Of a stretch of DNA of 8,061 nucleotides, positions 1 through 6,322 are shown piece after piece (position 1 is the first letter of the stretch; every line of letters begins with the position of its first letter). The position numbers and the translations under genes were made by a program. Below the pieces are notes generated by a model. That model was not told the DNA's origin, searched no databases, and saw nothing but the letters and a program-made list of their open reading frames with translations. Origin of the DNA: an uncultured Eubacteriales bacterium (GTDB lineage: Bacteria > Bacillota > Clostridia > Oscillospirales > Oscillospiraceae). Location: assembly GCA_905210385.1 (NCBI GenBank), contig CAJLWS010000059.1, positions 1 to 8,061 of the forward strand. Reading direction: 5' to 3'.

Positions 1-25
1 GGACAACAGCATCCACTATTTCTGA

Positions 26-54
26 TTTACAAACTCCTCCATTCCGGCTAAAAT
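26..54 (+). promoter_or_regulatory. Predicted sigma-70-type promoter for the operon
   Basis: TTTACA at 26-31 matches the -35 consensus at 5 of 6 positions, and TAAAAT at 49-54 matches the -10 consensus at 5 of 6. The spacer is 17 bases, the ideal length. Transcription would start near 61, leaving a leader of about 30 bases before the kinase ATG at 91. This stretch is AT-richer than the genes that follow. The match is by eye, and no other promoter of similar quality was noticed in the short gaps downstream. Confidence 0.55.
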
Positions 55-77
55 AGACTTAAGACCGATTGCCGGAA
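42..77. repeat. Perfect 7-bp inverted repeat around the -10 box and leader
   Basis: TTCCGGC at 42-48 is the exact reverse complement of GCCGGAA at 71-77, with a 22-base spacer. The spacer contains the -10 box and the predicted transcription start, and the right arm overlaps the start of the purine-rich ribosome binding site at 74-82. It could be an operator for a dimeric regulator, or a hairpin that forms only in read-through transcripts begun upstream, because the left arm lies before the predicted start. The role is inferred; the symmetry is directly seen. Confidence 0.45.
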
Positions 78-82
78 AGGGG
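74..82 (+). promoter_or_regulatory. Ribosome binding site of the histidine kinase; decides the start
   Basis: GGAAAGGGG at 74-82 lies 8 bases before ATG 91, a normal distance. An in-frame GTG at 82 overlaps this purine run and would have no spacer, so ATG 91 is preferred. Confidence 0.6.
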
Positions 83-90
83 TGTACCCC

Positions 91-1611
91 ATGCTCATCG
101 TATTGGTGGCGGGGCTGCTGGTGGGCTGTCTTGCCGTGCTCATTGTGAAGAAAAACCGGGAGTCCCTGCTCCTGGCCGCCACCTGCTTTTCCTTGATGCT
201 GTTTCTCATGGGCATCATGATCGTCATCGCCAAGCGGGGCGGTGTCACTGCGGAAATGGAACGGTTCCTCTTCTTCTCTCCGGGTGTGCGCGTCTGGCTG
301 CAGTACAAGCTCATCACCCTGAATCAGACGGGATATCTGCTGGCCCTGGGGCGGCACCTGTTCCCCCTGTGCCTGCTGGAGCTGGCCATGGCCTACTCCA
401 TGGCCGCCCTGGTGCACAAGCACCCTTGGACACGGCGGCTGGTGCTGATTTGCCCCATCGTCACGCTGGTGCTCTACTTCCCCTACCTGTACCGCTGGCT
501 GGTGGCCATCGCCCCCTGGGTCCAGGCGGCCCTGTACTGTTTCTCCTGGGTCTGGGCCATCGGATATGTGGTGCTGGCCCTGGCCCTGCTGGTCCATGAG
601 TTCCGCTCCATCACCATCTACTTCTGCCGCCGGCAGTTTTTTGCCGTCGCTCTGTGCCCCGTCGCCCTGTCTGCGCTGTATCTGCTCTACTCTGGACAGG
701 ATCCCGGGCAGATCTACCGCTTCTACAGCTATGACTATCTGTGGATCAAGGGGCTGGGTTATCTGCAGTACAGCCTCACTGTGCCGGGCCATGTGTTTCT
801 GGTCGCGGTAAACGTGATCTGCGGAGTGGTGGGTCTGGTCAGTCTGGCCCGCTTCACGCAGGACAGCTTTTCCAGCGATCGGGAGGACGTGGCGCTGGAG
901 CGGAAATTTGATGTGGCCCGTACCGGGGCCAGCGTCTTTGTCCACAGCATCAAGAACCAGCTGTTGGCCAACCGCGTGCTCTACAAACGCATCCGGACAG
1001 AGCTGTCCAAGCCCTGCCCGGATCTGGAGAGGCTGCGGGAGTATACCGACAGCCTCTCCAGCGGCAACGATCAGCTCATTGTCCGCTCAGAGGAGCTTTA
1101 CCGAACAGTAAAGGCCAAGTCTGTCCGCCTGGTCCCCGTGGGACTGGACCGTCTGGAGGAAATCACCCGGGAGCGGTTTCAGAAAAAGTATCCGGATGGA
1201 AACCTGCTCATCCAAATGGACGGGGGCATTCAGGTACTGGCCGATGAAAACTATCTCAGTGAGGCGCTGTACAACCTGCTCACCAACGCCTGGGAGGCCA
1301 CATTGGAGGCCGGCCGGGACGACCCGGTGGAGCTTTTGAGCCACCAGGAGCGGCTGTACACCGTGCTGGAGGTGCGGGACCGTGGTACCGGCATCCCTCC
1401 TTCCATCTTCAAACACATTTTTGAACCCTTTTACTCGGAGAAGAATACCAATTCCAACTGGGGCATGGGCCTGTATCATGTGCGCACCATTGTGCGCAGT
1501 CATCTGGGCACCATCCGGGTGGAGAACCGCCCCGGAGGAGGCGCAACGTTCCTGATCCTGTTGCCCCGATATACTGTAAAGTCGAACTTACGGGGAGGCG
1601 CTTCATCATGA
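91..1611 (+). CDS. Seven-helix membrane sensor histidine kinase
   Basis: Sensor kinase of a two-component system, expected to autophosphorylate a histidine and pass the phosphate to the response regulator encoded next to it. From ATG 91 it has 506 residues. Seven hydrophobic segments are visible at about residues 2-19, 26-47, 81-107, 117-135, 145-168, 181-199 and 233-253, with no large extracytoplasmic domain. The likely phosphoacceptor is H285 in an H-S-I-K-N-Q-L box. The C-terminal ATPase domain has an N-box with N395 and N399 (391-403), a G1 box D-R-G-T-G (D430), an F box I-F-E-P-F-Y (443-448) and a G2 box W-G-M-G-L (G458, G460). Its stop overlaps the regulator start by 4 bases (ATGA), which fits translational coupling. 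The N-terminal half resembles no sensor domain I can name, so the signal is unknown; it may be membrane-embedded or a small molecule. Confidence 0.88.
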   Translation: MLIVLVAGLLVGCLAVLIVKKNRESLLLAATCFSLMLFLMGIMIVIAKRGGVTAEMERFLFFSPGVRVWLQYKLITLNQTGYLLALGRHLFPLCLLELAMAYSMAALVHKHPWTRRLVLICPIVTLVLYFPYLYRWLVAIAPWVQAALYCFSWVWAIGYVVLALALLVHEFRSITIYFCRRQFFAVALCPVALSALYLLYSGQDPGQIYRFYSYDYLWIKGLGYLQYSLTVPGHVFLVAVNVICGVVGLVSLARFTQDSFSSDREDVALERKFDVARTGASVFVHSIKNQLLANRVLYKRIRTELSKPCPDLERLREYTDSLSSGNDQLIVRSEELYRTVKAKSVRLVPVGLDRLEEITRERFQKKYPDGNLLIQMDGGIQVLADENYLSEALYNLLTNAWEATLEAGRDDPVELLSHQERLYTVLEVRDRGTGIPPSIFKHIFEPFYSEKNTNSNWGMGLYHVRTIVRSHLGTIRVENRPGGGATFLILLPRYTVKSNLRGGASS

Positions 1612-2273
1612 TCCGTATTCTTGTGGCAGAAGATTTCGATCTGCTCCGGGAAGATCTGTGTGACACCATCAACCAGCAGACGGATATGAACGTGGTGGGC
1701 TGCGCCAGCACAGGCCGGGAGATGGAGACCCTAGCCAGGCAGATTCCCGCTGATCTCATCCTTATGGATATTGAGATGGAGACCACCACCGCGGGCATCC
1801 GCGCCACCGAACACATCCTGGAGTGCAATCCAGAGTTGAAGGTAATCTTTCTCACCGCCCATGAGACGGACAATATGATCCTCACCTCCATGGGCGCCGG
1901 AGCGGTGGACTACATTGTGAAGGGCCTCCCGGACGAGGAGCTGCTCCTCCACATCCGCAGCGCCATTGCTGGGCGCCCCATGCTGGAGGCCAAAATTCAG
2001 AACCTCCTTTTGAAGGAATACTCCCGCCTGCGCAGCTCAGAGCGCAGCCTGCTGTTCTTCATCAGCACCGTCTCCCAACTCACCGGTGCGGAGCGTGAGC
2101 TGGTCCGGCTGCTGCTGGATGGAAAAAAGGTCAAAGAAATTGCCGACATCCGCTGTGTGGAGGTGGTCACCGTCAAGACGCAGGTCAAGAGCCTGCTACG
2201 AAAGTTCGGCTGCACCCGCACCAAGGAGATCGTAGAAATCATCCGTGAACTTAATGTGGCCCACCTCTTTTGA
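1608..2273 (+). CDS. NarL/FixJ-family response regulator (REC plus LuxR-type HTH)
   Basis: Cytoplasmic DNA-binding response regulator of 221 residues, a usual length for the family. The receiver domain (about 1-120) has the acidic pair E8 and D9, the phosphoacceptor D54 in I-L-M-D-I, the switch threonine T83 and the conserved K105. A linker helix leads to a LuxR/GerE-type helix-turn-helix at about 158-212, with the recognition-helix pattern T-V-K-T-Q-V-K-S-L-L-R-K-F. ATG 1608 is preceded by GGGGAGGCG at 1592-1600 with a 7-base gap and overlaps the kinase stop. It is the obvious partner of the upstream kinase. Its place at the head of the sugar-phosphate genes suggests that it controls this operon, possibly through the inverted repeat near base 60; both points are inferred. 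Confidence 0.9.
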   Translation: MIRILVAEDFDLLREDLCDTINQQTDMNVVGCASTGREMETLARQIPADLILMDIEMETTTAGIRATEHILECNPELKVIFLTAHETDNMILTSMGAGAVDYIVKGLPDEELLLHIRSAIAGRPMLEAKIQNLLLKEYSRLRSSERSLLFFISTVSQLTGAERELVRLLLDGKKVKEIADIRCVEVVTVKTQVKSLLRKFGCTRTKEIVEIIRELNVAHLF

Positions 2274-2280
2274 CGGGGCC

Positions 2281-2291
2281 AGGAAAGGAAG
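2281..2291 (+). promoter_or_regulatory. Ribosome binding site of the NagB-like gene; decides the start
   Basis: AGGAAAGGAAG at 2281-2291 sits 7 bases before ATG 2299. Earlier in-frame ATGs at 2245 and 2254 lie inside the response regulator gene, have no comparable site, and would add residues unlike any NagB N-terminus. Confidence 0.6.
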
Positions 2292-2298
2292 TCAAGCT

Positions 2299-3114
2299 AT
2301 GGATTACTTTCAGATCCCAGCCCAGGACCTGGGCAAGAACGCCAAAATCCCCGTCCTGCCCCTGGGGGACTCCGGCGAGATCTTTTATGAACTGGCCCTG
2401 GAGATGGTGAACACCATCCAGGACCACAACGCCAGAGGGGAGAAGACCGTCTTTATCTGCCCCGTTGGCCCGGTGGGCCAGTACCCCATCTTCGTCCGGC
2501 TGGTCAACCGGGACCGGGTGAGCCTGAAGCACTGCTGGTTCATCAACATGGACGAATATCTCAACGACGACGGCACCTACATCGACAAGTCCAGCCCCCT
2601 GTCCTTCCGTGGCTTCATGGAGCGCACCGTCTACACCAAGGTGGATGCCGACCTGCTCATGCCCCCGGAGCAGCGGGTCTTCCCCGACCCTGCCGACCCC
2701 GGGAAGGTAGACCGGCTCATCGAGGAGCTGGGGGGGGTGGACATCGCCTTCGGCGGCATCGGCATCAATGGCCACCTGGCCTTCAACGAGGCCCAGCCAG
2801 AGCTGACGCCGGAACAGTTCGCCGCCCTGGGCACCCGGGTGCTCACCCTCACCCCGGAGACCAAGACCGCCAACGCCATCGGGGACCGGGGAGGCGCCAT
2901 CGCCGCCATGCCCAACAAGGCCGTCACCATCGGCATCAGGCAGATCCTGGGCGCCCGAAAGATCCGCTTGGGTGTGTTCCGGGACTGGCACCGGGGCGTG
3001 GTGCGCCAGGCGGCCTACGGCGAGGTGTCCGCCGCCTTCCCCGTCACCCTGCTCCAAAACCACCCGGACGCCCGCATCTACGCCAACGCCGTGGCCTCTG
3101 CCCTGCCCTTCTGA
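2299..3114 (+). CDS. Divergent glucosamine-6-phosphate deaminase/isomerase (NagB) family protein
   Basis: NagB enzymes turn glucosamine-6-phosphate into fructose-6-phosphate and ammonia in the cytoplasm. This protein has 271 residues, close to the family norm. Family signatures are M-D-E-Y (D85, matching E. coli D72), G-I-N-G-H-L-A-F-N-E (N157, H159 and E164, matching D141, H143 and E148), the T-L-T-P-E-T-K-T-A-N segment (183-192) and a C-terminal L-L-Q-N-H-P (251-256). Asn for D141 is also seen in Bacillus-type NagB. The odd part is phosphate binding: the usual T-G-G-T-P loop is replaced by C-P-V-G-P-V-G-Q (54-61), the position of E. coli R172 holds I194, and the Lys of the G-x-x-K-A motif is R232. 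The family is clear, but the substrate may be a different sugar phosphate, for example one on a galactosamine/tagatose route. The next gene starts 9 bases after its stop. Confidence 0.8.
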   Translation: MDYFQIPAQDLGKNAKIPVLPLGDSGEIFYELALEMVNTIQDHNARGEKTVFICPVGPVGQYPIFVRLVNRDRVSLKHCWFINMDEYLNDDGTYIDKSSPLSFRGFMERTVYTKVDADLLMPPEQRVFPDPADPGKVDRLIEELGGVDIAFGGIGINGHLAFNEAQPELTPEQFAALGTRVLTLTPETKTANAIGDRGGAIAAMPNKAVTIGIRQILGARKIRLGVFRDWHRGVVRQAAYGEVSAAFPVTLLQNHPDARIYANAVASALPF

Positions 3115-3123
3115 GGCTACGTC

Positions 3124-4293
3124 ATGGGAACCAGAACACTGTTCACCGGCGGCCGGGGGTATACCGCCGGCGAAATTCTAGAAACTGAGGTCCTGACCCG
3201 GGATGGCCGCATTGCCGCCATAGGGGACCATCTGGACCGGGCAGGGGTGGATATCGTGGACCTTCACGGGGCCCTTCTCTCCCCCGGCTTCATCGATGTA
3301 CACACCCACGGCGGCGCCGGTGTGGATATCAACGCCGCCAGCTATGAGGACCTGTCCAAACTCTCCGCCTTCTTTGCAAGCCAAGGCGTCACCGGCTTTC
3401 TGGCCTCTATCCTCACCGACACCGTGGAAGCCACGGAGCGGGCCATCGACACTGTTTGTCACTTCATAGACAGCCCCACCCACGGCGCGAAATGCCTGGG
3501 TATTCACCTGGAGGGGCCCTTTCTCTGCCTGAAATATAAGGGGGCCATGCCCCCGGAGCTGCTGCGGGAAGGGGATGCCGCCCTCTTCCGGCGCTACCAG
3601 GAAAGGGCCGGCGGCCGGGTCCGGTACATGACCGTGGCTCCGGAGGTAAAGGGCGTGCCGGAGATGATCAGCAAGCTCCAGGGTCAGTGCGTGCTGGCCA
3701 TGGGCCACACGGATGCGGACTACGAGACCGCCAACGACGCCATCGACCGGGGCGTGTCCGCCTGCACCCACACCTTCAACGTGATGAGCCTGTTCCATCA
3801 GCACCGTCCCGCCGTCATGGGCGCAGTGCTGGAACGTCCCGTCTACTGTGAAGCCATCTGCGACGGGCGCCATCTCCACCCGGGCACGGTGCGCATGCTT
3901 CTGGCCTGCAAGGGCTGGGACAAAGTGGTGGCCATTACCGACTCCATGCAGGCCGCCGGCTTGCCCGACGGGGAGTATATGTTGGGGGTCAACCCCGTCA
4001 CCGTCACCGACGGGGACGCCAAGATCACCGGCACCGACATCCGGGCAGGTTCCACCCTCACCCTGGCCCAGGCCGTAAAGAAGATTGCCCGCTTCACCGG
4101 CGCCCCGCCGGAGAAGGTGCTGGGCCTGCTCACCGCAAACCCCGCAAGGCTCATCGGCGAGGACCACCGCCGCGGCGATATCGCCGTGGGCAAGGACGCG
4201 GACTTCGTGGTTCTCTCGGAGGAGCTGGACATTCTGGAAACTTGGTCGGCAGGTGAGAAAGTCTACGACAACCGCCGCCCTGCAAATTCATAA
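3124..4293 (+). CDS. nagA: N-acetylglucosamine-6-phosphate deacetylase (NagA) family amidohydrolase
   Basis: NagA removes the acetyl group from GlcNAc-6-phosphate, giving glucosamine-6-phosphate for NagB; it is a cytoplasmic metal-dependent TIM-barrel amidohydrolase. The 389 residues match the family length. Visible motifs are P-G-F-I-D-V-H-T-H-G (H60, H62), H-L-E-G-P-F (metal ligand E130), V-A-P-E (171-174), M-G-H-T-D-A-D-Y (H195), C-T-H-T-F-N-V-M (H216), C-D-G-R-H (H250), and I-T-D-S-M with catalytic D273. The C-terminal strand G-D-I-A-V-G-K-D-A-D is typical of amidohydrolases. One deviation: the family G-A-H or G-T-H after the glutamate motif, whose His (E. coli H143) contacts substrate, is G-A-M here (M142). 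A weak TGAGG at 3112-3116 precedes ATG 3124. The neighbouring NagB-like gene supports an amino-sugar role, though the exact acetylated substrate is uncertain. Confidence 0.85.
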   Translation: MGTRTLFTGGRGYTAGEILETEVLTRDGRIAAIGDHLDRAGVDIVDLHGALLSPGFIDVHTHGGAGVDINAASYEDLSKLSAFFASQGVTGFLASILTDTVEATERAIDTVCHFIDSPTHGAKCLGIHLEGPFLCLKYKGAMPPELLREGDAALFRRYQERAGGRVRYMTVAPEVKGVPEMISKLQGQCVLAMGHTDADYETANDAIDRGVSACTHTFNVMSLFHQHRPAVMGAVLERPVYCEAICDGRHLHPGTVRMLLACKGWDKVVAITDSMQAAGLPDGEYMLGVNPVTVTDGDAKITGTDIRAGSTLTLAQAVKKIARFTGAPPEKVLGLLTANPARLIGEDHRRGDIAVGKDADFVVLSEELDILETWSAGEKVYDNRRPANS

Positions 4294-4308
4294 AGGAGGA
4301 AAATCACT

Positions 4309-5457
4309 ATGCCACTCGTTCCCCTTCGCCCCGTTCTGGAGGCTGCTGAAACGCACAACTATGCCCAAGGGGCATTCAACGTCAACGCCGTGGCCCAGGC
4401 CAAGGCCGTCATCGAGATGCACGAGACCTTCCGCTCCCCTGCCATCCTCCAGGGGGCGGACCTGGCCAACGCCTTTATGGGCGGCCGGGTAGATTTCGCC
4501 AACGGCACCCTGGAGGACAAAAAGAAGGGCGCCCGGAACATCGCCAATGCGGTGAAGAAATACGGGGAGAACTCCCCCATCCCCATCGTGCTCCATCTGG
4601 ACCACGGCAAGGACTTCGACTCCTGCGTGGCCGCCATTGAGGGCGGCTACACCTCCGTGATGATCGACGGCTCCTCTCTGCCCCTGGAGCAGAACATTGA
4701 GCTGACCCGGGAAGTGGTCAAGTACGCCCACGCCCGGGGCGTGTCCGTGGAGGGTGAGCTGGGAGTTCTGGGCGGCCAGGAGGACCACGTGTTCGCCGCC
4801 ACCTCCACCTACACCAACCCCCTGGATGCGGTGAAGTTCATCCAGGAGACGGAGGTAGACGCCCTGGCCATCTCCTACGGCACCCAGCACGGGGCCAACA
4901 AGGGCAAGGACGCCAAGCTCCGCCGGGAGATCCCCATCGCCATCAAGGAGTGCATCAACCGGCTGGGCATCTTCTGCGCCCTGGTCAGCCACGGCTCCTC
5001 CACCGTTCCCCAGTACATCGTCAAGGAGATCAACGACCTGGGCGGCGACATCCAGAACGCCTACGGCATCAACGTGGATGAGCTCATCGCCGCCATCCCC
5101 TGCGGCATCCGCAAGATCAACGTGGACACCGACATCCGCCTGGCGGTCACCCGGAACATGAAGGAGCTGTTCGCCCAGCGGCCTGAGCTGCAGAAGAGCC
5201 TCTCCATCGGCGGGGTGTACGCCCTGCTGGAGGAGAAGAAGTCCGCCTTCGATCCCCGGGTGTTCTTCCCGCCCATCATGGACACCGTCCTCACCGGCAA
5301 CGTGCCCGATGACGACGTGGCCCTGCTCATGAGCCGGGTGGAGGCCGGCGTGAAGGAGGCCGTAGGCTCCCTGATCGTCAACTTCGGCTCCTACGGCAAG
5401 GCCCCCCTGGTGGAGCAGAAGTCCCTGGAGGACATGATCGCCTTCTACAAAAAGTAA
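4309..5457 (+). CDS. fba: Class II (zinc) fructose-bisphosphate aldolase
   Basis: Reversible cleavage of fructose-1,6-bisphosphate (or a related ketose bisphosphate such as tagatose-1,6-bisphosphate) to dihydroxyacetone phosphate and glyceraldehyde-3-phosphate. The 382 residues make this a long form; the short Bacillus type is near 285. Motifs are L-H-L-D-H-G (catalytic D98, zinc ligand H99), V-E-G-E-L-G (147-152), S-Y-G-T-Q-H-G (zinc ligand H194), L-V-S-H-G-S-S-T-V-P (zinc ligand H228 and phosphate loop) and R-K-I-N-V-D-T-D (268-275). The H-G-S-S-x-V-P loop and the F-D-P-R motif (314-317) match the longer, Calvin-cycle-like subtype. ATG 4309 follows AAAGGAGGA at 4292-4300 with an 8-base gap. 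It sits between amino-sugar and triose-phosphate genes, so it probably supplies the cleavage step of the pathway. Substrate stereochemistry cannot be read from sequence. Confidence 0.9.
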   Translation: MPLVPLRPVLEAAETHNYAQGAFNVNAVAQAKAVIEMHETFRSPAILQGADLANAFMGGRVDFANGTLEDKKKGARNIANAVKKYGENSPIPIVLHLDHGKDFDSCVAAIEGGYTSVMIDGSSLPLEQNIELTREVVKYAHARGVSVEGELGVLGGQEDHVFAATSTYTNPLDAVKFIQETEVDALAISYGTQHGANKGKDAKLRREIPIAIKECINRLGIFCALVSHGSSTVPQYIVKEINDLGGDIQNAYGINVDELIAAIPCGIRKINVDTDIRLAVTRNMKELFAQRPELQKSLSIGGVYALLEEKKSAFDPRVFFPPIMDTVLTGNVPDDDVALLMSRVEAGVKEAVGSLIVNFGSYGKAPLVEQKSLEDMIAFYKK

Positions 5458-5472
5458 GGAGGGGGCGCGGTT

Positions 5473-6309
5473 ATGAAGCATCTGTATCTGAACCTGAAGC
5501 GGTTTGACGTCCCTGTGGAGTACGGCGGCGTCAACCGCATCGCCCCGCTGAAGGACTGGGGCAGCTACATCGTCACCCACACCCAGGAGGGACTGAAGAA
5601 GTACGACCCCAACCAAGTGGAGTTCGTCCAGTACTTCCCTGAGGCCCACATCCTGGGGGCTGTGGGCGCCCTGTGTGAGGGCAGCCCCGTCCAGGTGGGC
5701 TGCCAGGGCGTCTACCGGATGAACACCGCGGTGGGCGGCAACTTCGGCGCCTTCACCACCAACCGCCCCGCCTCCATTGCCAAGGCCATGGGGTGCGCCT
5801 CCACCATCATCGGCCACTGCGAGGAGCGGGGTGACAAAGCGGGCATCCTGGCCGAGGCCGGGGTGACCGACACCGCCGCCGTCAACCGCCTGCTGAACCA
5901 GGAGATCCGCCTGGCGGTGGAGCAGGGGCTCACCGTACTGTACTGCATCGGTGAGAAGAGCGAGGAGCAGGAGCGCTGGCAGGACGTGCTGGGCGAGCAG
6001 CTCAGCGTGGGCCTGGACGGGGTGGACACCTCCAAGGTGGTCATCGGCTACGAGCCGGTGTGGTCCATCGGCCCGGGCAAGACCCCCGCCGGCAAGGACT
6101 ACATCACCATGATCGCCCGCTTCGTCAAGGAGCGCACCGACGGTCTGGACGTGGTGTACGGCGGCGGCCTGAAGGTGGACAACGCCGAGATGCTCGCCTC
6201 CATTGACGAGATCGACGGCGGCCTCATTGCCCTGACCCGCTTCCAGGGGGAGATCGGTTTCTACCCCGACGAGTATCTGGAGATCATCAAAACTTACCTG
6301 GGAAAATAA
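5473..6309 (+). CDS. tpiA: Atypical triose-phosphate isomerase family protein
   Basis: TIM interconverts dihydroxyacetone phosphate and glyceraldehyde-3-phosphate, the two aldolase products. The protein has 278 residues, somewhat longer than the usual 250. Catalytic residues are kept: N7 and K9 (N-L-K instead of N-W-K), H115 in I-I-G-H-C-E-E-R, and E194 in Y-E-P-V-W-S-I-G-P-G-K-T, followed by the flexible loop 6. Changes from ordinary TIM are G-A-F-T-T-N in place of G-A-F-T-G-E (92-97), Cys for Ser after H115, G-G-G-L-K for G-G-S-V-K (230-234), and I-A-L-T-R-F where the phosphate-binding L-V-G-G-A-S is normal (252-257). AAGGAGGGGG at 5456-5465 is 7 bases before the ATG. The catalytic set argues for an active isomerase; the altered phosphate end leaves room for another substrate, as in tetrose-phosphate isomerases of erythritol pathways. 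Confidence 0.83.
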   Translation: MKHLYLNLKRFDVPVEYGGVNRIAPLKDWGSYIVTHTQEGLKKYDPNQVEFVQYFPEAHILGAVGALCEGSPVQVGCQGVYRMNTAVGGNFGAFTTNRPASIAKAMGCASTIIGHCEERGDKAGILAEAGVTDTAAVNRLLNQEIRLAVEQGLTVLYCIGEKSEEQERWQDVLGEQLSVGLDGVDTSKVVIGYEPVWSIGPGKTPAGKDYITMIARFVKERTDGLDVVYGGGLKVDNAEMLASIDEIDGGLIALTRFQGEIGFYPDEYLEIIKTYLGK

Positions 6310-6313
6310 GGAG
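6308..6313 (+). promoter_or_regulatory. Ribosome binding site supporting a GTG start
   Basis: AAGGAG at 6308-6313 overlaps the TIM stop codon and lies 9 bases before GTG 6323. The first in-frame ATG lies well inside the conserved reading frame and has no such site, so the GTG start is favoured. Confidence 0.6.
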
Positions 6314-6322
6314 TGACAGCCT

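Noticed and set aside
82..90. GTG at 82 as the kinase start
   Set aside because: The purine-rich ribosome binding site overlaps this codon and leaves no spacer, whereas ATG 91 is at a normal distance.
2730..2737. Run of eight G residues as a possible frameshift or slippage site
   Set aside because: The NagB-like reading frame runs through it intact with motifs on both sides in the same frame.
2752..2790. Asp141-to-Asn change in the NagB G-x-N-G-H motif as a sign of lost activity
   Set aside because: Bacillus-type NagB proteins also have Asn-Gly-His here, so this change alone is not unusual.
3178..4167. Open frame on the - strand opposite the NagA-like gene
   Set aside because: A composition artefact; the + strand holds every amidohydrolase motif in order.
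4984..5016. Aldolase H-G-S-S loop in place of H-G-G-S-G as an odd active site
   Set aside because: The H-G-S-S-x-V-P form is normal for the longer class II aldolase subtype, so it is not a sign of a new function by itself.
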